Positions 51,435-60,054 are shown, counted from the stretch's first letter. The stretch: DNA of 64,000 bases from CAVQXR01 sp046330455 (GCA_046330455.1 JAXLSU010000012.1:1-64000), one strand, 5' to 3'. The notes: generated by a model not told the origin, from the letters alone. Numbers and translations: made by a program.

Positions 51435-53168
51435 CAACGTGCTAGAACCATCCCTATCCCCCACCCACCCGGGGGGAATCCAGCAGGTGGCGCCCTCGAG
51501 CTCGACGACCGCCGGGCCGGCGACGTGGAGCGGCTCCGCCGAGGGCAGCCTGACCTCCGGGCCCGGAACGATGTCGGCAGTACGGATCGCGACGAGCTCC
51601 ACCGGCCGGTCGCGATCGGCGTAGCCGTACCGCTCCTCGTGGGCGTCGTGGAAACGCTCCTCGAGGCCGGGACCGAGCGGGACGGTCAGCTCGAACGACT
51701 GTCCCCGGTAGCGAAGACCGGCCTCGCCTTCCGGCGGCAGCTCGGCCGCCACGTCGCCAAGCGGCCGCACGAACGAGGTCACGTGGTCGCGGCGCTCGTC
51801 GCTCGCGACGAGGCCGAGTGCCGACAGCACGCCGGCGGCCGCGGGAACGAGCACCGTCCCGATCCCGAGCTCCTCCGCCAGCGCACACGCGTGCAGCGGG
51901 CCGGCGCCGCCGAACGCGACGAGCGCGAAGTCCCGTGGATCGTGCCCGCGCTCGACCGACACGACGCGCAGTGCGCGGAGCATCTCGGCGTTCACGACCT
52001 CGACGACGTCGCGCGGGTCGATGTCGCCGAGCGCGCGGCGTGCAGCCTCGAGATCGAGGCGAATGCCTCCGGGAAGCTCGGTGGGAAGACGCCCGAGCAA
52101 CAGGTTCGCGTCGGAGACCGTTGGCAGCCTGCCTCCGCGCCCGTAGCAGGCGGGCCCCGGGTCGGCGCCGGCGCTCTCGGGACCGACCCGAAGCGCACCG
52201 CCGGGATCGACCCAGGCGATCGACCCGCCCCCTGCTCCGACCGTGTGGAGGTCGACCATCGGCAGGCGAACCGGGAACCCGGCGACGGAGCGCTCGCTCG
52301 TTCGTTCCGCGACGCCGTCGGCGATCAGGCAGACGTCGGTCGACGTCCCGCCCATGTCGAACGAGATCGCGTTTCGGAAGCCTGCCTTCCCGGCGACGAG
52401 CGCCGCACCGACGACGCCGCCGGCCGGCCCCGAGACGAGGATCCAGGAAGGATGGGCAGCCGCCTCGCCGATCGAGGCGACACCGCCCGAGGAACGCATG
52501 ACGAGCGGCTCGGGAAGACCCGCTTCCCGGCTCGCTTCTGCGAGCGCCCGGAGATAGCGCGCGGTCGCCGGTCCGAGGTACGCGTCGGCTACGGTCGTCG
52601 AGGCGCGCTCGTACTCTCGGAACTCGGGCGCGACCTCGTGCGAGGCGACGACGTGTGCCGACGGAAGCCTGCGCCGCAACTCGCCGGCCACGGCTCGCTC
52701 GTGAGCGGGATCGCGGAAGGCGAAGAGCAGGCAGACGGCGACCGCCTCGGCGTCCACGTCCGGAACCGTCGAGGGATCGAGCGCCTCGATGACTCCCTCC
52801 GGCCCCATCCGCTCGCGCACCCCGTAGCACCGGTCGAGATCGACGAGCGGTGCCGGATGGTCCTCACACGGGCGATAGAGGTTGGGCCGCGCCTGGCGCC
52901 GGAGCTGGAGCAGGTGCTCGAACCCCTCGGTGGTCACGAACGCCGTCCGGGCGCCCTTTCGCTCGAGGAGCGCGTTCGTGGCGGTGGTCGTGCCGTGCGT
53001 GAACCGTACGACCTCGGCCTCGAGCCCGTCCCTGACCGCCGCGGCCGCTGCGACCACGGATTCCTCCTGGGCGCGCGCTGTCGGGACCTTGGCGGTCAGG
53101 AGCCGCCCGCCGTCGAGGAGGACGGCGTCGGTGAACGTCCCGCCGACATCGATGCCGAGGATCGCCAC
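51417..53168 (-). CDS. hyuA: Hydantoinase A/oxoprolinase-type subunit
   Basis: A 583-aa HyuA-family ATPase subunit with an actin-like fold: 'MAILGIDVGGTFTDAVLLDGG', 'FTHGTTTATNALLERKGARTAFVTTEGFEHLLQLRRQ', 'SGGVASIGEAAAHPSWILVSGPAGGVVGAA', 'NAISFDMGGTSTDVCLI' and 'VNAEMLRALRVVSVERGHDPRDFALVAFGGAGPLHA'. It is about 100 residues shorter than the common 650-690 aa. It should activate a cyclic amide or imide for hydrolysis with HyuB; the substrate is not evident. The 5' end is near a cupin gene on the other strand. Confidence 0.92.
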   Translation of the reverse strand: MAILGIDVGGTFTDAVLLDGGRLLTAKVPTARAQEESVVAAAAAVRDGLEAEVVRFTHGTTTATNALLERKGARTAFVTTEGFEHLLQLRRQARPNLYRPCEDHPAPLVDLDRCYGVRERMGPEGVIEALDPSTVPDVDAEAVAVCLLFAFRDPAHERAVAGELRRRLPSAHVVASHEVAPEFREYERASTTVADAYLGPATARYLRALAEASREAGLPEPLVMRSSGGVASIGEAAAHPSWILVSGPAGGVVGAALVAGKAGFRNAISFDMGGTSTDVCLIADGVAERTSERSVAGFPVRLPMVDLHTVGAGGGSIAWVDPGGALRVGPESAGADPGPACYGRGGRLPTVSDANLLLGRLPTELPGGIRLDLEAARRALGDIDPRDVVEVVNAEMLRALRVVSVERGHDPRDFALVAFGGAGPLHACALAEELGIGTVLVPAAAGVLSALGLVASDERRDHVTSFVRPLGDVAAELPPEGEAGLRYRGQSFELTVPLGPGLEERFHDAHEERYGYADRDRPVELVAIRTADIVPGPEVRLPSAEPLHVAGPAVVELEGATCWIPPGWVGDRDGSSTLILTRS

Positions 53169-53284
53169 GAGCGGGCAGTCTAGAGGCCCCCGGGCCGGCG
53201 CCCGAACCGAACCGCAGCCCGGGGTGTGCGCCCACCTCTTGGCGGGCTCGACTATTCTCGGCCGACACGCGGAAGGAGGTCTGG

Positions 53285-53695
53285 ATGCCAGCCCACAGGG
53301 TCGCCCGACTCGACGAGATCCCGCAGGCCGCCGAGCCCGAGCCCGGCTCCTACGTCTGGAAGCCCGTCCGCCACCATCTGGGGGTGACGGCGTTCGGTGT
53401 CAACGCCTGGATCGGGCGCGAGCCCGGCGACTGGGTCATCGAGGAGCACGTCGAGGAGATCGAGGGCGGCAGCCCGCACGAGGAGCTGTACTACGTGGCC
53501 AGCGGCCGGGCGACCTTTCTCGTCGACGGCGATGAGATCGACGCGCCGACCGGAACGTTCGTGTTCGTCCCCGACCCGATGGTCAAGCGCGGAGCGCGGG
53601 CCGTGGAAACGGACACGGCCGTGATCGCCGTCGGCGCGGCGCCCGGGATCGCGTATGAGGTCTCTCCCTGGGAGCGCAAGCACTGGGATGAGTAG
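53285..53695 (+). CDS. Cupin-domain protein
   Basis: A 136-aa single cupin with 'HHLGVTAFGVNAWIGREPGDWVIEEHVEEIEGGSPHEELYYVASG', 'ATFLVDGDEIDAPTGTFVFVPDP' and a tail 'GIAYEVSPWERKHWDE'. It shares the LGVTAFGVNA signature with two cupins elsewhere in the window. ATG has GGAAGGAGGT 5 nt upstream. The downstream DNA glycosylase gene starts inside its last codons, so the two are coupled. TATTCT (53253-53258) may be its -10. Confidence 0.82.
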   Translation: MPAHRVARLDEIPQAAEPEPGSYVWKPVRHHLGVTAFGVNAWIGREPGDWVIEEHVEEIEGGSPHEELYYVASGRATFLVDGDEIDAPTGTFVFVPDPMVKRGARAVETDTAVIAVGAAPGIAYEVSPWERKHWDE

Positions 53696-54623
53696 CTGGT
53701 CACTCGGGCTCCCGGTTTCCGGTGCGGGCGGCGAGCCGGTGGATCTCTGGCGAACGATCAGCTCGCACGGGCTCGCCGAGCTTCCACCGACCCGGGTCGA
53801 TGAGACCTGCCGGACGCTCGAGATCACGCTTGCGATGCCCGGCGCCCGGCCCCGGACGGTGACGGTGGAGGAACGTCGCCCCGGGCTCGCCGCGATCTCC
53901 GGCGGGGGGCCGACCCCGTCGGCGCGCACCGAGGCGGCCCTTCGCGCCGCCGTCTCCCGGGTGCTGCGACTCGACCAGGATCTCTCGCCCTTCTACGCGC
54001 GAATCGTCGCCGACCCCGATCTGTCGTGGGTTGCGCAGGGCGCCGGCCGGATGATCCGGAGCCAGACCGTCTTCGAGGACGTGGTGAAGACGATCTGCAC
54101 GACGAACTGCGCGTGGTCGGCGACCGAGCGGATGGTGAGGGCGCTCGTCGAGCACCTCGGCGAAGCGGCTCCCGACGCACCCCGGAGTGGTGCAGCCGGG
54201 CGAGCCTTCCCGACGCCGGCCGCGATGGCGGCCGCGCCCGAGTCGTTCTACGTCGACGTGGTGCGCGCCGGGTATCGCGGGGCGTACCTGCACCGACTCG
54301 CGACCGACGTCGCCGCCGGCACGGTCGACCTCGATGGGCTCGACGATCCCGAGTTCGACGACGACGAGGTCGAGCGGCGGCTCCTCGCGCTCCCCGGGGT
54401 CGGCCCGTACGCGGCCGCCCACGTGATGCTGATGGGGCTCGGCCGCACCTCGAGGCTGATCCTCGACTCGTGGACGAGACCGAAGTACGCGAGGATCACG
54501 GGTCGCCGAAGCGTGAAGGACGGTGCGATCGAACGCCGTTTCCGCCAGTATCGCCCGTACCAGGGCCTCGCGTTCTGGCTGTACCTCACCCGGGACTGGG
54601 TTCCCGGCGAGCACCCCGTCTGA
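53688..54623 (+). CDS. HhH-GPD DNA glycosylase (AlkA-like)
   Basis: A 311-aa base-excision glycosylase. The helix-hairpin-helix is 'LLALPGVGPYAAAHVMLMGLG' and the catalytic Asp follows in 'SRLILDSWTRPKY'; a Lys typical of bifunctional enzymes is not at the usual place, so it looks monofunctional as in AlkA (alkylated bases). 'IRSQTVFEDVVKTICTTNCAWSATERMV' matches the helical core. ATG 53688 overlaps the cupin stop by 8 nt. With nfo and ogt it makes three repair genes in the window, though not in one operon. Confidence 0.82.
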   Translation: MSSWSLGLPVSGAGGEPVDLWRTISSHGLAELPPTRVDETCRTLEITLAMPGARPRTVTVEERRPGLAAISGGGPTPSARTEAALRAAVSRVLRLDQDLSPFYARIVADPDLSWVAQGAGRMIRSQTVFEDVVKTICTTNCAWSATERMVRALVEHLGEAAPDAPRSGAAGRAFPTPAAMAAAPESFYVDVVRAGYRGAYLHRLATDVAAGTVDLDGLDDPEFDDDEVERRLLALPGVGPYAAAHVMLMGLGRTSRLILDSWTRPKYARITGRRSVKDGAIERRFRQYRPYQGLAFWLYLTRDWVPGEHPV

Positions 54624-54935
54624 GCGAGCGCTCCCGGGCGGCTCAACCACTCGAACCGGCCGACTTCCGCCGGACTATCGGCACGAAGCGCGGCATTCCG
54701 TGCGCCTCTCCCGGATAGGATCTGCCCAGGGGCGCCGGGTCCCACCCCCGGGGCGGGGACCGCGGCGGGCTACAGACCCGCCCGCCGCCGGACCGAGAGC
54801 GGGTCGGGAGACCGCGCGTGTCTGCAGCGAACTGGTCGCGGTGCCTACCCGTACGGGCCCGACATCGTTCTCAGAAGGGTGGAGCCGGCACGTGTCGTCT
54901 CGAGGAGCACGGCCGTCCTGCGGTGGGGCTTCCGC
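54624..54935. other. 312-bp gene-free gap between convergent genes
   Basis: The stretch has GC-rich palindromes near 54743-54765 (GGTCCCACCCCC...GGGGCGGGGACC) and 54770-54800 that may end transcription from both sides. No coding frame is supported. Confidence 0.55.
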
Positions 54936-56231
54936 TCACCGTCCGGCCGCGGCGAACAGCTCGTCGAGACCTACGGGCCGAAGCCCCTTCGCTCGAAGGC
55001 CGGCGAGGATCTCCGGGAGAGCGGCAGCCGTCTGTGGAAGCGCGTGCAGGAGAATGATGCTTCCGGCTCTCGCCGGTCCGACGGCCCGCGCCGCGATCGC
55101 TGCGGCTCCCGGTCTGCGCCAGTCCTGGGGATCGACGTCCCAGAGCACGATTCGCCCGTACCCGGCCGCTCCGATCCCGCGAGCAGCGTCGGCGTCCAGG
55201 GCTCCGTAGGGGGGTCGGTAGAACGGCATCGGCGCCTGCCGCGCCAGACGCCACCAGGCGAGGGTGGCACGCCGCACGTCGGCGGCGACGCCGGCCGGCG
55301 CGAGCTCGGGCAGGTAGACATGGTTCCACGAGTGGTTCCCGATCGAGTGGCCGTCACGCAACGTCCGGCGCGCCTCGGCGGCATGCCGTGCGATCTGCGA
55401 TCCGAGGCAGAAGAAGCCGGCCTTCACGCGCGCCGCTCCGAGCACGGAAAGGATTCGCGACCAGGCCGCCCCGTCGTTGCAGTCGTCGAACGTGAGCGCG
55501 ACCCGTCGCCCCGCGCCCTCGACTCTCCTGACGACGCGCGCCGCCACCCGGTACTCGACGAGCAGCGCGCGCGGCGACGAGGTGCCCCGGTTCCCGGCAT
55601 CGTCCACCGCCGTCAGCCAGACGCGAAAGGCGCCCGGCGGGAGCCGGCCTCCTCCGGCTCCCTGAAACGTCCAGCCCATCGTCTCGAGGCCGACGGGCAC
55701 CTCGTGCTGCCCGCCCGCAAAGGCCCGGCCCTGCCGATCCCGAGCCCGCAACGAAACACCGGTCGCCGGCGCCGCATCCGTGACGCGGAAGCGGGCGTGG
55801 AGCACCGATGACCCGATCGAGGACGGAACGTCGACCCAGGCGAGCCTGGGCGGCTCCGTATCGATCCTGACCGTCGTCCCGGCCTCGGCAACGGCACCGG
55901 AGGCGAGCGTTGCGACAACGGCGATCCGGTAGCTTCCGTCGGCGAGCCGGGCGGCTCCTGCCCGCCCGTCCCAGCGGATCGGGGTCGCTCCCAGGGGAAG
56001 CGGCGCCGCCTCGAGCAGGGTCACGATGAGCTCGCCCCCTGCCCCCCGGACGGTCAGGGTCACCGTGGCGGGCGAGGCGAGCGTGACCGTCGCGACGAGC
56101 CCGTCCTTCACACCGTCGTCGTTCGGGCTGAACGCCGCCGGTGCGGTCAGCGTGAGGAGCGTCGGCCCGGCCGCCGCAGGACCGGCGAGGCATCCGGCCA
56201 CGAGCACGAGCAGGAGCGTCACGAGGACCAT
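54936..56231 (-). CDS. Polysaccharide deacetylase (NodB) lipoprotein with FlgD-Ig-like domain
   Basis: A 431-aa exported protein. 'MVLVTLLLVLVAGC' is a lipobox with lipidated C14. Residues 25-125 form a FlgD-like Ig domain ('AFSPNDDGVKDGLVATVTL', 'WDGRAGAARLADGSYRIAV'), and a second Ig-like stretch follows to about 225. The NodB domain (about 242-425) has 'VALTFDDCND' (D249, D250), the Zn motif H300-x3-H304 ('HSWNH'), 'YRPPYGALD' and 'IILLHA'. It should deacetylate a cell-wall or surface glycan outside the membrane. Its start shares a -10 with the divergent oxidoreductase gene. Confidence 0.88.
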   Translation of the reverse strand: MVLVTLLLVLVAGCLAGPAAAGPTLLTLTAPAAFSPNDDGVKDGLVATVTLASPATVTLTVRGAGGELIVTLLEAAPLPLGATPIRWDGRAGAARLADGSYRIAVVATLASGAVAEAGTTVRIDTEPPRLAWVDVPSSIGSSVLHARFRVTDAAPATGVSLRARDRQGRAFAGGQHEVPVGLETMGWTFQGAGGGRLPPGAFRVWLTAVDDAGNRGTSSPRALLVEYRVAARVVRRVEGAGRRVALTFDDCNDGAAWSRILSVLGAARVKAGFFCLGSQIARHAAEARRTLRDGHSIGNHSWNHVYLPELAPAGVAADVRRATLAWWRLARQAPMPFYRPPYGALDADAARGIGAAGYGRIVLWDVDPQDWRRPGAAAIAARAVGPARAGSIILLHALPQTAAALPEILAGLRAKGLRPVGLDELFAAAGR

Positions 56232-56238
56232 CGCGTGT

Positions 56239-56245
56239 CATCCTG
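56239..56245. promoter_or_regulatory. Shared -10 (CATCCTG) of a divergent gene pair
   Basis: CATCCT on the plus strand ends 6 nt before GTG 56251; CAGGAT on the minus strand ends 8 nt before ATG 56231. Spacing is the same as in the gltX/nfo pair. Confidence 0.4.
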
Positions 56246-56250
56246 CCAGC

Positions 56251-57549
56251 GTGCACCGGCGACTGCTCCGAGAGCTCGAGCAACGCGCTACGGGCGGGAC
56301 TCCGCTCCGATTCGCGCTCGCGGGGGCAGGGAAGTTCGGGACGATGCTGCTCGCCCAGGCCCGCGGCCTGCCCGGCCTCGAGCCCTCCGGGATCTGCGAG
56401 GTCGATCCCGGCCGGGCCCGGCACGCTCTCGCGACTGCAGGTTGGGACCCCTCCCGAGTCCCGATCTCCAACGATCTCCACGAGCTGCTCGGGGGCTCCG
56501 ACGTGGTCGTCGAGGCCACCGGCTCTCCGGTTGCCGGCGTCGACCACGCCCTCGCCGCGATCGGCGCCGGGTGCCATGTCGTGATGGTCACCGTGGAGGC
56601 GGACGCGCTCGTTGGCCCGGTGCTCGCGCGGGCGGCCGCCGAGGCAGGCGTCACCTACTCGCTTGCGTACGGCGACCAGCCCGCGCTCGTCTGCGAGCTC
56701 GTCGACTGGGCGCGGCTCGCCGGCTTCGACGTGACCTGCGCCGGCAAGGGCACGAAGTACCTGCCCGCCTACCACGCCTCGACACCCGACACGGTGTGGG
56801 ACCACTACGGCCTGACCGCTTCCGCAGCCCTGGCGGCCGGAATGAGCCCGCGGATGTTCAACTCGTTCCTCGATGGAACCAAGTCGGCGATCGAGATGGC
56901 CGCCGTCTGCAACGCCGCGGGCCTCGAGCCGCCGTCGAACGGATTGCAGTTCCCTCCCTGCCCGGCCGGGTCGCTCGCCGAGGTGTGCATCCCCCGGGCC
57001 GCCGGAGGCGTGCTCGAGCGCCCGGCCACCGTGGAGGTTGTGTCGAGCCTCGAGCGTGACGGCACCCCGTTCCCCGACGACCTGCGCTGGGGTGTCTTCG
57101 TGACCTTCTCGGCCCCGTCGCGGTACACGGCCAGCTGCTTCCGGGAGTACGGAATCCCGACCGACCGATCCGGAACGTTCGCCGCCCTCTACCGGCCGTT
57201 CCACCTGATCGGGCTCGAGACGTCTGTGAGCATCGCCTCGGCCGGGTTGCTCGGCGAGCCGACCGGCCGGCCCGATGCCTTTCGCGCCGACGTCGTGGCG
57301 ACCGCGAAGCGCGACCTGGCGCCCGGCGAGCTACTCGACGGCGAAGGCGGGTACACGGTCTGGGGAGCGCTCTCTCCCGCCAGGGCGTCCGTCGCGGCCC
57401 GCCAGCTGCCGATCGGCCTCGCCGACGGGCTCCGCATCCTCCGCCCGGTTCCCACCGGGCAACGCCTCTCGTGGGACGACGTCGCGAAGCCGCCGGAATC
57501 GGCCGCCTGCCGCCTCCGCCGCGAGCTCGAGCGATCCCTTTTCGCCTGA
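56251..57549 (+). CDS. NAD(P)-binding oxidoreductase with SAF domain
   Basis: A 432-aa protein. Residues 15-130 form a Rossmann fold ('RFALAGAGKFGTMLLAQARGLPGL', 'GSDVVVEATGSPVAGVDHALAAIGAGCHVVMVTVEAD'), as in homoserine-dehydrogenase-like/Gfo-Idh proteins. The middle has 'YSLAYGDQPALVCELVDWAR' and 'CAGKGTKYLPAYHASTPD'. The last 80 residues are a SAF-like domain ('VATAKRDLAPGELLDGEGGYTVWG'). The reaction is unknown; relatives are annotated only as SAF oxidoreductases or dehydrogenases. GTG 56251 follows a -10-like CATCCT. It converges on the lysyl-oxidase-like gene with 9 nt between stops. Confidence 0.8.
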   Translation: MHRRLLRELEQRATGGTPLRFALAGAGKFGTMLLAQARGLPGLEPSGICEVDPGRARHALATAGWDPSRVPISNDLHELLGGSDVVVEATGSPVAGVDHALAAIGAGCHVVMVTVEADALVGPVLARAAAEAGVTYSLAYGDQPALVCELVDWARLAGFDVTCAGKGTKYLPAYHASTPDTVWDHYGLTASAALAAGMSPRMFNSFLDGTKSAIEMAAVCNAAGLEPPSNGLQFPPCPAGSLAEVCIPRAAGGVLERPATVEVVSSLERDGTPFPDDLRWGVFVTFSAPSRYTASCFREYGIPTDRSGTFAALYRPFHLIGLETSVSIASAGLLGEPTGRPDAFRADVVATAKRDLAPGELLDGEGGYTVWGALSPARASVAARQLPIGLADGLRILRPVPTGQRLSWDDVAKPPESAACRLRRELERSLFA

Positions 57550-57558
57550 CCGATCCCC

Positions 57559-59112
57559 TCACCCGAGCAGCCGGACCGGACGGTGCGCGTCCTCCGTCTC
57601 CGGCTCCGGCTCGGGGTCCGACGGAGGCTCGGGAGGAGCTTCCGTGTCGATGCCCATGTACGGAGGCACGGTGACGGTCCGGGCGCCGGGAACGCCGTCG
57701 AGCACGACGAGCCGCGACGACTCGTTGTTGGCACGAGTTCGCTCGAAGAGGCGGCCGTCCGGATTCGCGATCACGCGCACGTGGTAGGTGCCGTTCGGCA
57801 GGTTCGTGATGTCGAACGACTGACCGGGCAGCCACTGGTAGTAGGTGTCGCCCCAGCCGGCCGCCAGGGCCTCGCGGATCCACAGCGCGGTCGCGTCACC
57901 GCACGCCGTGTGGAGATCGCCGCTACCGGGGTGGTAGGAGGCCCCCCTCACGCGTAGGTCGATCGCGTCGGTCGGAGCGATGCAGAACGCCTCCTTCTGC
58001 GACCGGACGACGTCGGCCGTCTCGGTCGAGACGAGCTCGTAGCGCGCGAAGTCGGTGAAGTGCCAGTGATCGTGAGCCGACTGCCGGTCGTACTCGAGCG
58101 TTCCTGTCGATGCGTAGCCGCGCGCCTTCCCGTTTCGGTAGAAGAACTGGTACGCGTCCATCACGTCCTCGCCGGGCGTTCGGAAGCCCTCTACCGCCAG
58201 CACTCCCGGCCCGCGGTTCCACACGGCGGCGGCAAACTGGAGGTAGTCGCGACCATCCTGGGGCTCCGCCAGCATCGCCCAGGCGGGAAGAGCGACGAGA
58301 TCGGGTAGGGTCGACGGCGCGACCTGGGCCGACGACGCGAGCCTCGGCAGCCCGGCCGGCAGCCTGTGCGGGACGCGCGAGGAAGACGAGCTGCGCCTGT
58401 CGACGGGCAAGGCCGTGCCGCTTCCCTCACCCTCCGCGAGCCACTCGGATGTCTGCATCGTCACCGCGAGCGAGATGTCCGCGGCACGGGCGGCGCGCGG
58501 AATCCCGAGCAGGTCGGCGAGCGCCGTCTCCACCTCCAGGTGAACGCGGTAGACACCGCCCGGGCCGCTGAAGCCGCCGTCCGTCGAGAGAGCGGTTGCC
58601 CAGCCCGCATCGATACCCCAGACCGATCCGAGCGTGAAGGGGTTGAAGCCAGAGCAGTCGTCCGGATAGGCGCTCGTGACGCGCGCGGTCGGAGACAGGC
58701 GGGCCCGGTTCCAGCCGTTCGGGCAGAAAGGCAGGTCCTGCTCGTGGACGATCGTCCCGGCCCGGTCGGTAACCGTGACGTGGGCGAAGCTCGTGAACCC
58801 CGAGAACGTCGTGGGGATTCCTTCCGGTACGGGGAGCAGGCGCTTCCCGAGACGGATCTCCGCGGTGATCGGATCGCCGTATCCGTCGCGGCCGACGCGG
58901 ACCTCGAGCGGAGCATTGCCCCGGTTCGTCACCCAGACGCCGAGACTCAGCGGGATCCACCCGTCCCAGCCTGCGATCTGAACCGTGCTCGACGCGACCT
59001 CGACCGACACCCGCGGCGCGCGCGCCGCGCTCCCGAGCGCCGGGCCGCAGACGAGAGCGGCCACCACCGCGCCGATGCAGCCACCGACCCAGAGCCTCGC
59101 GAACGTCCTCAT
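57559..59112 (-). CDS. Secreted lysyl oxidase-like protein
   Basis: A 517-aa exported protein. A signal peptide (1-28) is followed by about 230 residues of Ig/immune-type beta fold, then a lysyl-oxidase-like domain: 'LQFAAAVWNRGPG', the copper-site His cluster 'SAHDHWHFTDFARYEL', 'SQKEAFCI', 'CGDATALWIREALAAGWGDTYYQWLPGQSFDIT' and 'NGTYHVRVIANPDGRLFE'. The tail is rich in Pro and Glu. In animals this fold oxidises peptidyl-Lys to allow crosslinks; bacterial roles are uncertain. ATG 59112 has GAGGAGGGGG upstream. It lies downstream of the response regulator gene by 222 bp with no gene between. Confidence 0.84.
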   Translation of the reverse strand: MRTFARLWVGGCIGAVVAALVCGPALGSAARAPRVSVEVASSTVQIAGWDGWIPLSLGVWVTNRGNAPLEVRVGRDGYGDPITAEIRLGKRLLPVPEGIPTTFSGFTSFAHVTVTDRAGTIVHEQDLPFCPNGWNRARLSPTARVTSAYPDDCSGFNPFTLGSVWGIDAGWATALSTDGGFSGPGGVYRVHLEVETALADLLGIPRAARAADISLAVTMQTSEWLAEGEGSGTALPVDRRSSSSSRVPHRLPAGLPRLASSAQVAPSTLPDLVALPAWAMLAEPQDGRDYLQFAAAVWNRGPGVLAVEGFRTPGEDVMDAYQFFYRNGKARGYASTGTLEYDRQSAHDHWHFTDFARYELVSTETADVVRSQKEAFCIAPTDAIDLRVRGASYHPGSGDLHTACGDATALWIREALAAGWGDTYYQWLPGQSFDITNLPNGTYHVRVIANPDGRLFERTRANNESSRLVVLDGVPGARTVTVPPYMGIDTEAPPEPPSDPEPEPETEDAHRPVRLLG

Positions 59113-59334
59113 CACGTCCCCCCTCCTCACGGCCCCGAGGCCGGTCCGACCCCGTCCGGTGACGCTCGGTTCCCGGCCGCCGGATTCTCCGTTGCGAACC
59201 GGCCCCGAGTCAAGAGGGGACGGGAGCGGGAAGGCTCGCTCGCACGGGGGCAGCGAACGGGGGACGAAGCCAGGCCCTGGGCGAGGGTTCGGCAGGAGCC
59301 CGGCCGGGCCGGGCGTCCGGCCCTCGACGCCGGG

Positions 59335-60042
59335 CTAGGGTTGCGGCGCGACGAGCCGGTAGCCGACGCCCCAGACGTTGAGCACGAACTTCCCCTCCCC
59401 CGGCTCGTTCAGCTTGCGGCGCAGCCGGCTCGCGTGAGAATCGAGCGTCCGCGTCCTGCCCAGGCTACGGAAGCCCCAGACATCGCGGAGCAGGTCGTCC
59501 TTGCGGAACACCCGGTCGGGCTCGGCCGCGAGCGCGACCAGCAGGTCGTACTCCTTGGCCGACAGGTCGATGACGACGCCCTCGAGGCGAACCGTTCGCG
59601 CCCGCCGGTCGATCTCGAGCTCCGCGACCCGCATCCGGTCGAGTCTCGGAGCGCCGCCCGAGCGCCGCAGCACGGCCCGCATGCGAGCGACGAGCTCCTC
59701 GTAGACGAACGGCCGCACGACGTAGTCGTCGGCTCCCCGCTGGAAGCCGCGGACGCGGTCGACCGGGTCGGCCCGCTCGCTGACGAGGATGACGGGGACG
59801 TCGCGGTTCCAGACCCTGCCGGGCTCTCCCTCACGCAGGCGGCGGCAGAGCTCGAAGCCGGACGCGTCGGGGAGCCCGACGTCGAGGAGCACGAGATCGG
59901 CGTCGCGCCGCTCGAGCAGCTCGAGCGCCTGGGCGCCGCGGTCGGCGGAGAGGACGTCGAACCCGTCGTCGGTCAGCTGCCGCTCGAGATACGTCCGGGA
60001 CGAGGCCTCGTCCTCGACGAGAAGGACCGATTCACGTGCCAT
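59335..60042 (-). CDS. OmpR/PhoB-family response regulator
   Basis: A 235-aa regulator. The receiver domain (5-120) has the acidic pair 'VEDE', the phospho-acceptor D54 in 'LVLLDVGLPDASG', and the Lys position replaced by Arg ('VVRPFVYEEL'), which is unusual and may weaken phosphorylation-dependent switching. The C-terminal winged helix has 'IDLSAKEYDLLVALAAEPDRVFRKDDLLRDVWG' and 'HASRLRRKLNEPGEGKFVLNVWGVGYRL'. No kinase is adjacent. TAGCGT lies 6 nt before ATG. Confidence 0.9.
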   Translation of the reverse strand: MARESVLLVEDEASSRTYLERQLTDDGFDVLSADRGAQALELLERRDADLVLLDVGLPDASGFELCRRLREGEPGRVWNRDVPVILVSERADPVDRVRGFQRGADDYVVRPFVYEELVARMRAVLRRSGGAPRLDRMRVAELEIDRRARTVRLEGVVIDLSAKEYDLLVALAAEPDRVFRKDDLLRDVWGFRSLGRTRTLDSHASRLRRKLNEPGEGKFVLNVWGVGYRLVAPQP

Positions 60043-60048
60043 GCGCCG

Positions 60049-60054
60049 ACGCTA
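60049..60054 (-). promoter_or_regulatory. -10 element TAGCGT, leaderless
   Basis: TAGCGT on the minus strand ends 6 nt before the ATG of the response regulator gene. Confidence 0.5.

Noticed and set aside
49749..53183. Plus-strand frame of 1144 codons opposite hyuA/hyuB
   Set aside because: Arg/Gly/Asp-rich antisense of well-identified genes; no family similarity.
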